From Streptomyces filipinensis (lineage in GTDB: Bacteria; Actinomycetota; Actinomycetes; Streptomycetales; Streptomycetaceae), in assembly GCF_014649495.1 (NCBI RefSeq), contig NZ_BMTD01000013.1, positions 182,873 through 246,872 of the forward strand: DNA of 64,000 nt, read 5' to 3'. The stretch's first letter is position 1. Each line of letters begins with the position of its first letter. A program made the translations under genes and the position numbers. The notes under the pieces were generated by a model. It was not told the DNA's origin. It did no database searches and worked only from the letters and a program-made list of their open reading frames with translations. Positions 1-8,980 of the stretch are shown here, piece by piece.

Positions 1-25
1 TGTGGAGCGGACGAAGAGACACGAG

Positions 26-607
26 ATGAACGATCCGGCGGTTGCCCGGGACAAGCACACGTCGGCCGGAGGGCACGAGGTGCCCTCCGGCCGGCCGAGG
101 CGACGGGCCGCGGCCCTGTCCGTCGCCCGGGCGGGGTGCATCGCGGTCACCCTGATCGCCGCGTACTACCTGTTGCCGCTGGACAGACCCGTCACGGTCG
201 GCACCTCGGTCCTCCTCACGTGCGGCCTGCTGATCGTGGCCCTGGTCTTCGGGTGGGAGGTGTGGCTCATCATGCGCTCCCCCCATCCGCGGCTGAAGGC
301 CGTCGAAGCCATGGCCATCACGGTCGCCTCGTATCTGGTCCTCTTCGCGAGCGCGTACTACCTGCTCGAACGTGCTGTCCCGGGCTCGTTCAACGAGCCG
401 TTGACCAGAACGGACGCCTTGTACTTCACGCTCAGCACGTTCACCACCGTGGGGTTCGGCGACATCGTCGCGCGGTCGCAGGCGGGCAAGGTGGTGGTGA
501 TGATCCAGATGGTCTGCAGCCTGCTGCTGGCGGGCGTGGCCGTACGGGTGCTCGGGACCGCGGTACGGGCCGGTCTGCGGCAGCAGGGGCGACAGCCGCC
601 GGAGTAA
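26..607 (+). CDS. Potassium channel family protein (TVGFGD pore)
   Basis: A small membrane ion channel of 193 residues from the ATG at 26. An in-frame GTG at position 2 would add 8 residues, and the window begins there, so the true start is not fully certain. The N-terminus is basic and likely cytoplasmic. Hydrophobic segments lie at about 35-52, 60-82 and 95-114, followed by the selectivity filter TVGFGD (141-146) and a last helix at about 156-178. This filter is the hallmark of K+ channels, and the short C-terminal tail has no RCK/TrkA-N domain, so gating is probably simple. It is likely to sit in the plasma membrane and conduct K+ (known for the family, inferred here). It is not evidently in an operon with the next gene, which is on the opposite strand. 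Confidence 0.85.
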   Translation: MNDPAVARDKHTSAGGHEVPSGRPRRRAAALSVARAGCIAVTLIAAYYLLPLDRPVTVGTSVLLTCGLLIVALVFGWEVWLIMRSPHPRLKAVEAMAITVASYLVLFASAYYLLERAVPGSFNEPLTRTDALYFTLSTFTTVGFGDIVARSQAGKVVVMIQMVCSLLLAGVAVRVLGTAVRAGLRQQGRQPPE

Positions 608-609
608 GG

Positions 610-807
610 TCACTCCGGCGCTTGGCGCATCTCCAGCACGCGCAACCCCAGGGACTGGCAGCGGGCCAGCAGCCCGAACAGGTGCGCCTCGTCGACGACC
701 AGGCCGAACAGGACGGTCTGACCGGACATCACCACGTAGTCCAGCTCCGGAAACGCCTTGCCCAGCATCTCCGTCATCTCTCCGTCGACGCGAATCTCGT
801 AGCGCAC
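610..807 (-). CDS. Hypothetical protein, 65 aa
   Basis: A short reading frame starting at GTG 807, preceded by the purine-rich ribosome site GGGGGAGAG at suitable spacing. A longer in-frame extension to 879 lacks a comparable site and is Arg/Gly-rich like non-coding sequence. The product (start VRYEIRVDGE, end MRQAPE) has no signal peptide or membrane helix and alternates hydrophobic and charged stretches, suggesting a small alpha/beta fold. The pattern resembles small Streptomyces proteins with an ACT-like or ferredoxin-like beta-alpha-beta unit, but I do not recognise a family. It lies tail to tail with the channel gene and downstream of the LuxR gene with a gap of about 150 bases. Confidence 0.6.
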   Translation of the reverse strand: MRYEIRVDGEMTEMLGKAFPELDYVVMSGQTVLFGLVVDEAHLFGLLARCQSLGLRVLEMRQAPE

Positions 808-961
808 GGCTGCTCTCCCCCACCTTCCTCGGCCAGACGTGCCGGTCCCTGTACGGGCGATCCTCCGTCCTCGGGCCACCGAGGGGCCTCACCCGTGGGA
901 GGTGATACCGCCGCACCGCGCCGCGCCCCCGGCGGCCAGGGCGTTCCGGCGGGCGCCAAGG

Positions 962-3652
962 TCACAGGAGCCCCAGCTCGCGCGCACGGTGCACCGCGTC
1001 GTGACGACGGTTCACGGCGAGTTTCCGGTAGGCGCTCTTGAGGTGGGTCTTGACCGTGTTGACCGACACACACAGGTCGGCCGCGATCTGTTCCGTCGAC
1101 ATCATCTCGGCCAGCCGCCGCAGCACGTCCCGTTCCCGTCCGCTCAGCTCTTCCACCACCGGCAACGGCGACCGCTCCCCGGGCCTCGCCGGACAGCCGG
1201 GTGACGGCGGGCCAGGCGTCAGCCAGCCCTCGGCCAGTGCGCTCAGCGGCACCGTGCCGAGCAGCGGCCGCAGCCACGGTCCGGCCTCGTGGAAGGGGCG
1301 CCGCAGCCGCTCGCGCCGGGCTTCCCGGAGCGCCTGGGCGACGAGTCTGCGCTGGGTGGCGAAGTCCCCCGACGCCCCCGCCGCCTGCGCCCTGACCAGT
1401 GCGGCCCGTACGGTCACCGCGGGGCCCGGGCGGCCCTGTGGCCGTACCCGGTCGAGCAGTGCGACCGCGGGGCCGGGCCTGCCCGCGGCCAGCTCCGCCT
1501 GTGCGGCTCCCACGAGGCACAGCGGCTCGTGGCCGGGCTCCTCCTCCAGCAGCTTGGCGGCTGTCTCCGGCCGGCCCTCGGCGAGGTGTGCGGCGGCGGC
1601 CACCGACGCCGTGTGCGCCTCGGCCCAGGGAGAGGCGACATCGGCCACGACTGTCCGCTCCACCGCTTCGAGCGCGGCCTGCGTCTCCCCGCGGGCCAGG
1701 AGGACCCGCCCGGTGACGATGGCCCGCCCCGCCTGCACCACCGGATCCGGCATCGGGTGCGACGCGTCCGCCGCGGCGTCCAGGAACGCCTGGGCCCGGT
1801 CCAGCTCGTCACGGTCGACGGCCACCGCCGCCAGCACCAGGTATCCCAGGCCCGGCCCGGGCTCCAGGGGGCACCCGCGGCGGTCCCCGGTCATGACCGC
1901 GGCCCGGGCCTTGCGCTCGGCCCTGTCCGGCCAGCCCTGCAGATAGTCGATCAGAGCCAGGTGGCCCAGGCACTCCTCGCGTGCCTGGGCCGTCGACGCA
2001 GCCCTGCGGGAGTCGACCACCGTGGTCAGGGCTGCTCGCGCGTCCCCGAAGCGCCCGGCCCACAACCGGGTCGCACCGAGGTGCGTGAGCAGGAGGGCGG
2101 TCAGCTCGGGGTGCGCGTCCAGAAGCCGTCCGGGCACCTCGCACCGCAGCCGCTCCGCGGCCCGGGCGGCCAGCTCCGCCCGGGCCGGCGATCCGGTCAA
2201 CCGGGCGGCCAGGGCTTCCAGCAGAGCACGGCTCAGCTGGGCCGCCGCCACCTCGGGGGCGTCGTCCTCGCCCGGTCCGTTCTTTCCGGCCAGGCCCTGT
2301 GCCGCCCGTTCCAGGCGGCACAGGCCCCGCTCGACCTCGCACCGGGCCAGTTCGCGGGCCGCGCGGACGAGGTCGGTCGCCGGGCTCCTGGGCTCGGGTC
2401 CCATGTGGGAGAACAGCTCGGACAGGTCGTCCGAGCGCAGCCCGGTGAAGATCTCCCCGATGGCGAGATCGCCGACCACGGCGCCGGCGGCGCACTCCCA
2501 GTCGCCCGCCGCGGCCGCGTGGCCGAGCGTCTCGTCGAGAGAACCACAGCCCCGCAGCCAGTGCGCCGCACGGCGGTGGAGCTCGGCTTCCAGCCCGGGA
2601 GCGCACACCCGCAGACGGGCCCGGAGGATCTCCCCGAACAGTGGATGGAGCCGGAACCAGGCGTGCCCGAGGTACTCGACGAACGCGTTCTCGCGGTGGA
2701 GTCCGGTCAGGATGAGTCCGGCGTCGGTGCGCTCCGTCAGGGCGTTGGCCAGGTCCGGACAGCACCGTTCGAGGATGCTGATGCGCAACAGCAGATCCTG
2801 TGTCTCGGGCCTCTGCCGCTTGAGCACCTCGGCCACCAGGAAGTCGGCGATGGTGGTGCGGTCGGCCTCGAACTCCTTCAGGTACGTCTGCGGATCCGGC
2901 TCTCCCTGTGCGGCCAGCGCGCTCAGCCGCAGACCGGCCGCCCATCCCCGGGTGCGCTCCACCAGCGCACCGACGTCGTCGGCGGGGAGGTGCAGCCCGT
3001 GCAGCGTGAGCAGTGCGGCCGCCTCGCCGGACGTGAAGGCCAGCTCGTCGTTCCTGATCTCCGTGACGGCGCCGGCCGCCCGGTAGCGGTGCAGCGGCAG
3101 GAGCGGTTCGGTGCGCGTGACGAGGACCAGACGCATGCCGCGGCCCGCGTACCGGAGGACGGATTCCAGCTGGTCCGCGATCTCCGGGTCCCTCGCCCGG
3201 TCGTACTCGTCGATCACCACGACCACGGGGGCGTCCCGAGCGCTCAGCTCGACCGCGAGTCGTGTGAGCAGCGCGTCGTCGACGTGGCCGGCCTCGGCGG
3301 GGGCATCCACCTCGATGGGCGGTGCCACGCCGGCCAGGCGCAGGGCCTGGAGAAGACACGCCCAGAAGGTGCCACAGCCCTTGTCGGCCGCCCGCGCGGT
3401 GAGCCAGGCCACGGGCCCGTCCAGCGCCGCCGCCCAGTCGGCGACCAGCATCGTCTTGCCCGCTCCCGCGGCTCCGCCGACCACGGTCAACGGTGTCAGA
3501 AGAGCCTCGTCGAGGTGTTCGGCCAACCGATCGCGGCGCAGAAACGTCGGGGGGCGAGCCGGCATGGCGAACTGCGTCCGCGGAAACGGGTCTCCTCGGG
3601 GATCCGCGTGCGGTGCGGTCGGAACCGGTCCGTTCTTGTCCGGCACGGCCAT
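962..3652 (-). CDS. LuxR-family (MalT-like) ATPase transcriptional regulator
   Basis: A large regulator of about 896 residues, with an upstream GTG start at 3667 also possible. Near the N-terminus is a P-loop, GGAAGAGKT at about residue 59, then a Walker B stretch VVVVIDEYD at about 160. A long helical TPR-like middle follows, and a C-terminal LuxR helix-turn-helix carries ELSGRERDVLRRLAE and the recognition helix VSVNTVKTHLKSAYRKL. This matches the MalT/LAL class: ATP-dependent DNA-binding activators that sense an inducer through the helical repeats. The target is unknown. The nearest minus-strand genes (3834-8686) end about 180 bases upstream of its start, so it could regulate that biosynthetic locus, but no sequence evidence links them. 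Confidence 0.88.
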   Translation of the reverse strand: MAVPDKNGPVPTAPHADPRGDPFPRTQFAMPARPPTFLRRDRLAEHLDEALLTPLTVVGGAAGAGKTMLVADWAAALDGPVAWLTARAADKGCGTFWACLLQALRLAGVAPPIEVDAPAEAGHVDDALLTRLAVELSARDAPVVVVIDEYDRARDPEIADQLESVLRYAGRGMRLVLVTRTEPLLPLHRYRAAGAVTEIRNDELAFTSGEAAALLTLHGLHLPADDVGALVERTRGWAAGLRLSALAAQGEPDPQTYLKEFEADRTTIADFLVAEVLKRQRPETQDLLLRISILERCCPDLANALTERTDAGLILTGLHRENAFVEYLGHAWFRLHPLFGEILRARLRVCAPGLEAELHRRAAHWLRGCGSLDETLGHAAAAGDWECAAGAVVGDLAIGEIFTGLRSDDLSELFSHMGPEPRSPATDLVRAARELARCEVERGLCRLERAAQGLAGKNGPGEDDAPEVAAAQLSRALLEALAARLTGSPARAELAARAAERLRCEVPGRLLDAHPELTALLLTHLGATRLWAGRFGDARAALTTVVDSRRAASTAQAREECLGHLALIDYLQGWPDRAERKARAAVMTGDRRGCPLEPGPGLGYLVLAAVAVDRDELDRAQAFLDAAADASHPMPDPVVQAGRAIVTGRVLLARGETQAALEAVERTVVADVASPWAEAHTASVAAAAHLAEGRPETAAKLLEEEPGHEPLCLVGAAQAELAAGRPGPAVALLDRVRPQGRPGPAVTVRAALVRAQAAGASGDFATQRRLVAQALREARRERLRRPFHEAGPWLRPLLGTVPLSALAEGWLTPGPPSPGCPARPGERSPLPVVEELSGRERDVLRRLAEMMSTEQIAADLCVSVNTVKTHLKSAYRKLAVNRRHDAVHRARELGLL

Positions 3653-3833
3653 GGCGCTCACCACCACTGATGTCGTCAGGTCACGGACAGCGTTCTCCCT
3701 CCCTGTTCAAGCGTGGTCCCGCGCCGCGAGGTGATCAATGGGCCAGTGGTCCCTGAGAGCCGCGGAACGGTCCCGGTGATCGGGAACGGCCCCTTCGACG
3801 GCCGTGCCCGGTCTCCGGGCCGTAGCGAGCGCG

Positions 3834-4850
3834 CTACTCCTGGTGGCCGCGAGCCCCTTCGACCGCCCAGAGCGGCGACGTGACCGCTCCCCGGAGGGTC
3901 TTGGCGCGCAGGGACTCCATGCCGAGATGGAGGGCGGTGGCGCCGTGGGCGTAGGCATGCTCGACGGGGAGGTAGTAGACGAGGTTGAAGTACTCGTGGG
4001 CGCCTCGCAGCCGCGCGTAGTCGTAGCCGGTGGCGCGGAGCCAGACGGTGCCCGCGTGGCGGTAGAAGAGGCTGAAGCCGGCCATACGGCCGTCGGCGTA
4101 CGCGGCGAGGACGACTCCGGTGTCGGCCATGCCGTCGGCCTGGTCGTGCAGCAGCCGGGCCATGGCGGCAGGGTCGGCGTCGTGGCCGTGCCGCTGCTGG
4201 AGTCGGGCGAGCAGCGCACCGGCGCTGTCGGCGCACTCGGACAGCCGCAGGGTGCGCAGGTCGTATCCGGCCTCGGCGAATGCCCGGCGTTCGCGGCGGA
4301 TGGCGACGCGTCGCTTGGACGGCAGGCCGGCGAGATAGTCGTCGAACGTACTGCCGGACAGCGGGATGCGGGCGTCCTGGCCCAGCGGCACGGGCTCGGT
4401 GCCGCAGGCGTCGGCGAGTTCGGCGGCCGCCGTGCCGGTGACGTACAGCCACCAGGGCCGCGCCTGGTGGGCGTCGGCGAGCGAACCGGCCGCCGCCACG
4501 AGCCTGTTCAGTGCCTCGCGTCGCCGCTCGGGGGTGAGGCTGGGGTGGAGGAGGGGGGCGTTGAGGTAGCCGCGGCGGGCTCCCGCGAGCAGGGTCCTGA
4601 CCGGTTCCCGGCCAGGGACGAGGTCGTGCACGCGGTAGAGGGCGTTGGGTTCGGTGTCGACGACGTACAGCGGTGCGGCGGCGATCAGCAGGCCGTCGTC
4701 GTGGACCAGGGCGTAGCGGACACGGGCGGTGGGGTCGTGCTGCTGGGCGGCGAGCCACCGGTGGGAGAGGTAGAGGCCGGCCGGGGCGGCGAGGGCGTCC
4801 CATGCGGCGATGGGGACGTCCGTGATGTCGTGGGCGAGGGTGAGGATCAC
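3834..4850 (-). CDS. GNAT/FemAB-like N-acyltransferase of the radical-SAM biosynthetic locus
   Basis: A 338-residue protein starting at GTG 4850, which overlaps the stop of the MFS gene in the tetranucleotide GTGA and indicates translational coupling. The C-terminal half has the double-GNAT look of FemAB/BioF2-like (Acetyltransf_6) proteins: a basic stretch SKRRVAIRRERRAF at about 196, then a core with GVVLAAYADGRMAGFSLFYR and a following WLRATGYDY. Known relatives transfer acyl or aminoacyl groups to amines. As the last gene of an operon with two ATP-grasp ligases and an exporter, it probably adds an acyl or aminoacyl group to the product. Substrate unknown. There is no signal peptide, so it acts in the cytoplasm. 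Confidence 0.75.
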   Translation of the reverse strand: MILTLAHDITDVPIAAWDALAAPAGLYLSHRWLAAQQHDPTARVRYALVHDDGLLIAAAPLYVVDTEPNALYRVHDLVPGREPVRTLLAGARRGYLNAPLLHPSLTPERRREALNRLVAAAGSLADAHQARPWWLYVTGTAAAELADACGTEPVPLGQDARIPLSGSTFDDYLAGLPSKRRVAIRRERRAFAEAGYDLRTLRLSECADSAGALLARLQQRHGHDADPAAMARLLHDQADGMADTGVVLAAYADGRMAGFSLFYRHAGTVWLRATGYDYARLRGAHEYFNLVYYLPVEHAYAHGATALHLGMESLRAKTLRGAVTSPLWAVEGARGHQE

Positions 4851-6205
4851 GGCAGCGGTTCCTCCCGGTCGGGCGGGACGAGGGCGTGGGCCGCGGGCAC
4901 GGCGAGCACGCTGAGCAAGGCGAGGAGCAGCCAGGGCAGGACGGGCTGCCGGCTCAGGAGCGCGGTGAGCACGACGGGAGCGGCGGCGCCGCCGAGGGAC
5001 CAGGAGAGCTGGAAGGCGGCCTGGTGGCGGCCGTTGCCCTCGGCGGGGGCGCAGGCGACCGAGAGTTCGTTGAGCGCGGGAGAGCTGAGGATCTCGGACA
5101 GGGTGAACAGCAGCATCGCCGCGACCAGTACGGTGGCCACGGTCCAGCCGGGAGCGCCCCTGACGGCGAGGGGGACGGCGAAGAGGGCGAAGGAGGCGGC
5201 GCCGACCACGAACCCGCCGGCGATCGCGCGCTGCGGACGGTGGCGCGCCGAGCGGCGGGTGACGGCCGGGGTGAGGACGGCGACGGCCGCGGTGTTGACG
5301 ACCAGGAGGGTGCCGGGGATCCATGCGGCCGCGTGCAGGGTGCCGGTGACGTACACGGCGAGCAGGACCGGCGGGACCGTCTGCGCGAGGACGAAGGCCA
5401 GATTGGCCGCGATGAGCAGGAGGTAGCGGCCGTCCCGGAGGACCGCCTTCCAGCTCCCCCGCCGGACCGGACCGCCGCCGTCTCCCGGACGGCCGGGCGC
5501 GTCCGCCAGGGTCGGCGCGGCCGGGCCTCTGGCGGGCTTCCAGGTCGTGAACAGGGCGGCTGCGCACAGGAACGTACCCGCGTTCGCGGCGACGAGGACG
5601 TACAGGCTGCTCGGGCCGAACAAGGCCAGGGCGGCGGCGGAGACGGCCGCGCCGGCACCGATTCCGAGGTTGCGCAGCGACGAGACGAACCCGAACCACA
5701 GGCGTTCCTCGCCGGGCACGCACGCCAGCGGCACCAGGCTGCGGGCCGCGGTCCAGTACAGGTTGATACCGGCCTGGACGACGAGGTGGGCCAGGCTGAT
5801 CTGCCACGCGGAGCGGACCGCGAGGAACGCCGCGAACCCGGCGGCGGAGACGAGGTTGGCGGCCGCGACGACCGCCTTCGGGCCGAAGCGGTCCAGGAGC
5901 GGGCCGCCTAGCGCGGGGGCCGGCAGCGCGAGGAGGTTGCCCAGGGTGAGTGCCGCTCCGATCTCGGCCAGAGACAGGTGGGTGGCGTGGGTGAGGTAGA
6001 CGACGGTGAAGGCGAAGACGAGCCCGGTGCCGAGGCTGTCGACCGTGTGAGCGGCGACGAAGCGGCCCGCTCCGGTGAGTCCGGGCAGCCCGGCCGGGGC
6101 CGCCAGAACGCCCTGCCGGCCACGGCCCGGCGGATCACCGCGGCGCCGGCCGCGCCCCGGCCGGGTGCCGCGGCGCGCCGATCGCCCGTCGGTGGGGACG
6201 TTCAC
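4847..6205 (-). CDS. MFS transporter (probable exporter)
   Basis: A 452-residue multi-pass membrane protein. The start chosen is GTG 6205, overlapping the TGA of the upstream ATP-grasp gene (GTGA). Residues 1-45 are Arg/Gly-rich and probably cytoplasmic; about 11-12 hydrophobic helices follow. The loop between helices 2 and 3 reads GGPLLDRFGPKAV, a match to the MFS signature GxLaDRxGrk. Such single-component transporters use the proton gradient, and those inside natural-product loci usually export the product and give self-resistance. It sits third in the operon ATP-grasp, ATP-grasp, MFS, acyltransferase. The C-terminus is charged and short. An MFS fold is near certain; export direction is inferred from context. 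Confidence 0.88.
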   Translation of the reverse strand: MNVPTDGRSARRGTRPGRGRRRGDPPGRGRQGVLAAPAGLPGLTGAGRFVAAHTVDSLGTGLVFAFTVVYLTHATHLSLAEIGAALTLGNLLALPAPALGGPLLDRFGPKAVVAAANLVSAAGFAAFLAVRSAWQISLAHLVVQAGINLYWTAARSLVPLACVPGEERLWFGFVSSLRNLGIGAGAAVSAAALALFGPSSLYVLVAANAGTFLCAAALFTTWKPARGPAAPTLADAPGRPGDGGGPVRRGSWKAVLRDGRYLLLIAANLAFVLAQTVPPVLLAVYVTGTLHAAAWIPGTLLVVNTAAVAVLTPAVTRRSARHRPQRAIAGGFVVGAASFALFAVPLAVRGAPGWTVATVLVAAMLLFTLSEILSSPALNELSVACAPAEGNGRHQAAFQLSWSLGGAAAPVVLTALLSRQPVLPWLLLALLSVLAVPAAHALVPPDREEPLP

Positions 6206-7452
6206 CGGCTCGCGGGGGTCAGGAGGCGGCGGATCTTGTCGAGCATGGGCGCGGGGATGAAGCCGGTCTGGGCGCACAGCGCGGTGAGTTCCTTCACGGC
6301 CCGCTGTTCGTCACCGGGGTTCACGGTGAACGTGAGGATGCCGCCGTGGTCGTGGCCGTCGATGATCAGGTCGTGGCAGGTGACCAGGTCGATACGGGCG
6401 CGGAGTTCGGCGAGCAGCGCGGGGGTGGGGTTGGCCGTGAGGCACTCGATCGCGAAGCGTTCGGCCGGGGCGCCGGCCCGGGCCGGCCAGGCGCCGCCCA
6501 GGATGTCGAGCAGCGCGGCGTAGGTGTTGAGTCCGCTCGCGGCGATCGAGAGAGTGGTGGCGCCGCCGATGCGGGGGTTGATCTCCAGCACGTGGTAGAC
6601 GCCGTCGGCGTGGATCATGTCGACGTTGACGGATCCCTCGACCCCGAGTGCCGTACACAGGTCCACGAGGCGCCGCGCGGTGGGCCGGAAGCCGTCGTCC
6701 CGGGTGGGGTCGACGTAGCGCAGGTCTTCGAACGTGAAGGCGGGAGGGCCGCCCGCGGTGCCGGTCCAGATGAGCGGCATGACGGTGTAGTGGCCGCCGG
6801 CGCCGACGATGTCGACCGAGCAGAGGCGTCCGCTGACGCACTTCTCCAGGACCGCGTGCGCCGCGGGGCGTGCGGCCAGGTGACGGTCCAGGGCGGCCGG
6901 GTCCGGGATGAACTCGATGCCCATGCTGGTGGAGTCCCACAACGGCTTGGCCATGAGGGGATAGCCGAGGTCCTGAGCGGCGAGGCGGACGGTGTCGGGG
7001 TAGGCCGGGACCGGGAGCGCCCGGTCGTTGAGGAGGTCGCTGTCGACCAGTACGGCGGGCGGGGTGGTGATGCCGTGCGCCTCCAGGGCGCGCTTGGTCT
7101 CCCACTTGTCGCACAGGACGCGCGTGGCGGCGAGGGGCGTCATGACGGTGCGGATGCCGAGGGCTTCGAGCTTGGTCTTGACGACGGCGTCGCGCAGGGC
7201 GTTCTCGTCCGGCAGGGAGATCGCCACGGCCGCGTCCGCGCCCCAGGCACGCACCCGCGCGACGAACTCGTCCGGGGTCGCGGCGGGGTCGAGCCGCTCG
7301 CTCGTGCCCGGGAACAGCTCCGGACCGCAGTCGCCGTGGGTGTGGAAGAGGCGGGCCTCGGCACCGAGTTGTGCCAGGGCGGGGGCGATGCCGTGGATGT
7401 AGGGGTCGGCGCGCTGGATGTCGACGGACCGGAGGAAGGCGATGCGCTGCAT
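6202..7452 (-). CDS. ATP-grasp ligase 1
   Basis: A 416-residue cytoplasmic enzyme starting at ATG 7452, one base after the stop of ATP-grasp 2. The order fits the ATP-grasp superfamily: an N-terminal Rossmann-like domain with an unusual start (MQRIAFLRSVD), a central lid with YPLMAKPLWDSTSMGIEFI, and a metal/phosphate site VYHVLEINPRIGG near residue 300. Family members join a carboxylate to an amine or thiol through an acyl-phosphate. The N-terminus and MGIEF stretch resemble carboxylate-amine ligases that use free amino acids or peptides, not biotin or purine enzymes. With the neighbouring ligase it suggests two successive amide bonds. Substrates cannot be read from sequence. Confidence 0.87.
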   Translation of the reverse strand: MQRIAFLRSVDIQRADPYIHGIAPALAQLGAEARLFHTHGDCGPELFPGTSERLDPAATPDEFVARVRAWGADAAVAISLPDENALRDAVVKTKLEALGIRTVMTPLAATRVLCDKWETKRALEAHGITTPPAVLVDSDLLNDRALPVPAYPDTVRLAAQDLGYPLMAKPLWDSTSMGIEFIPDPAALDRHLAARPAAHAVLEKCVSGRLCSVDIVGAGGHYTVMPLIWTGTAGGPPAFTFEDLRYVDPTRDDGFRPTARRLVDLCTALGVEGSVNVDMIHADGVYHVLEINPRIGGATTLSIAASGLNTYAALLDILGGAWPARAGAPAERFAIECLTANPTPALLAELRARIDLVTCHDLIIDGHDHGGILTFTVNPGDEQRAVKELTALCAQTGFIPAPMLDKIRRLLTPASR

Positions 7453-7453
7453 G

Positions 7454-8686
7454 TCAGCTCACTTCTATGCGGGTGTGGGCGAGTGCGTGGGCGGCGTCGG
7501 CGTTGACCTGTGCGGGGGTACGGGCGGTGAAGACCAGGTGGCCGAGGCGTGCCGAGTTGTCGTGGGCACTGCCGACGGCGGCGCCGGGCGCAGTGGTGAT
7601 GTCCTGCTCGACCAGGCCGTCGTGCCGGCCGAGGACGGTCACGCCGTGGAAGGTGCCGGCCCGGGGCGGGGTGAGGAACCGGATCGCGCACGCCCCTTCC
7701 CGGGGCGCGGGTACGTCCGGCTTCTCGCCGAGGACGGCCTGGAGGTAGGCCCGGGCCTCGTCGATGCCGGAGGCGCGGCGTACGACGTCCACGAGGTGGT
7801 CTCCCGGCAGGCGGGCACCCACCTCGATGACCACGGGGCCCCGGCCGGGCGGGATCTTGAGTTCGGTGTGGGCGACGCCGTTGCGGATGCCGAGCGCCCG
7901 CAGGGCCCGTTCGACGGCCGTCCGCACGGCGGCGAGGTCGGCGGGCGGCAGTGCGGCGGGGCACGTGTGCCCCGTCTCGGCCCGGTAGGCGCCGCCGGTG
8001 GTGTGCTTCTCGACCACGGGCAGGTGGAAGTACTCCTCGCGCCAGACCACTGTGTCGAGGCTGAACTCGGGTCCGGGGACGTACTCCTGGACGACGACAC
8101 GCTGGTCCATGGGCAGGCCGTGCGGGGCGGCGACCGGCCAGGACTGGGCGTGCTGCACGGCGGTGTCGAGCTGTTCGGGGTTCTCGACCACGCTGACGCC
8201 CCAGGAGCCGCCCTGCTCGGCGGGTTTGACGACGACCGGGAATCCGATGCCGGCGCGGCCGAGGGCATGCGCCGCCTGTCCGGCCGTGTGCACGCTGATC
8301 GTTCTCGGCGCGGGCACCTGGCCCGCGTGGAAGGCCTGGGCCATCTCCGCCTTGTTCCGGCACGCCCGGGCGCGCCGGGGGTCGTTGCCGGGCAGACCCA
8401 GGCGCCGGGCCAGATGAGCGACGAGCGGGGTGAAGAACTCCCAGCAGCCGGCGACCGCGTCGATGCCCGTGGCCTCGCCGAACGCGGCCAGGTCCGCCAG
8501 CGCCCGGTCCGGGTCGGTGAGGTCGGTGAACACCGTGCCGTGGATCTTGTCGCGCAGGGCTGCGGGGTAGCTCTCGTGGACGTCCTCGTGGGTCGCGACG
8601 AAGACGCGCGCACCGAGTGCCCGGGCGGCATCCAGCACATAGGGGCCCGAGTTTGCGAGCGCTTCGATCAGCAGGATCTTCTTCAC
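7454..8686 (-). CDS. ATP-grasp ligase 2 (first gene of the minus-strand operon)
   Basis: A 410-residue ligase starting at GTG 8686 (product begins MKKILLIEAL when read with Met). The same frame stays open far upstream through the divergent gene, which is a shadow. Domains: an N-terminal pre-ATP-grasp fold, the adenine lid FPVVVKPAEQGGSWGVSVV at about 149, and the catalytic end HTELKI ... VVIEVGARLPGDH at about 299-326. The VGARLPGDH stretch is typical of L-amino-acid ligases of the BacD/carnosine-synthase-like group, which form dipeptides. It is likely to make the first amide bond of the pathway. No clear Shine-Dalgarno precedes the start, so the transcript may be leaderless or use another start. 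Confidence 0.86.
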   Translation of the reverse strand: MKKILLIEALANSGPYVLDAARALGARVFVATHEDVHESYPAALRDKIHGTVFTDLTDPDRALADLAAFGEATGIDAVAGCWEFFTPLVAHLARRLGLPGNDPRRARACRNKAEMAQAFHAGQVPAPRTISVHTAGQAAHALGRAGIGFPVVVKPAEQGGSWGVSVVENPEQLDTAVQHAQSWPVAAPHGLPMDQRVVVQEYVPGPEFSLDTVVWREEYFHLPVVEKHTTGGAYRAETGHTCPAALPPADLAAVRTAVERALRALGIRNGVAHTELKIPPGRGPVVIEVGARLPGDHLVDVVRRASGIDEARAYLQAVLGEKPDVPAPREGACAIRFLTPPRAGTFHGVTVLGRHDGLVEQDITTAPGAAVGSAHDNSARLGHLVFTARTPAQVNADAAHALAHTRIEVS

Positions 8687-8758
8687 GCCGCGCAGTAGAC
8701 CGCACCCGGCGGACCAGAGCCATGAACATAACCACCAGAGCAGGACGGTGATTTCACG

Positions 8759-8769
8759 ACAACGGTTGT
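8759..8769. promoter_or_regulatory. Small palindrome between divergent biosynthetic operons
   Basis: ACAACGGTTGT is a perfect 5-bp inverted repeat about one central base, 73 bases upstream of the ATP-grasp 2 start in the region separating the two halves of the locus. It could be an operator. No regulator gene lies inside the locus, and the LuxR gene at 962-3652 is only a neighbour. The match is short enough to be chance. Confidence 0.25.
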
Positions 8770-8808
8770 AGCAAGCTCCAGCCGTCGGCGGAGGCACGGA
8801 TCCTAGGG

Positions 8809-8911
8809 GGTCCGACTTTGCGGAAGCGACTACTCCGCAGGACTTCGGACCATCGCACAGGAGGGCCCGCTCCCAACGGCCCGGGGTTTCGTCGGTACCG
8901 GACCTGGGTCC
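8809..8911 (+). promoter_or_regulatory. Candidate structured 5' leader of the radical SAM gene
   Basis: GGTCCGA (8809-8815) pairs with TCGGACC (8845-8851). Inside it, TGCGGA (8819-8824) pairs with TCCGCA (8834-8839), giving a two-part hairpin with a 9-base loop. About 50 bases further on, GGACC (8900-8904) and GGTCC (8907-8911) form complementary arms that could also pair with the first hairpin. That allows two exclusive folds, as in attenuators. A possible -35 TTGACT lies at 8929, but I see no convincing -10 after it. I recognise no known riboswitch consensus. Whether this DNA is transcribed is unknown. Confidence 0.35.
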
Positions 8912-8980
8912 CTGCCGCCGATCGCGGATTGACTCTGCGACGACCCAACCGTCACACATGCACGAGAGGGACGACTTCGC

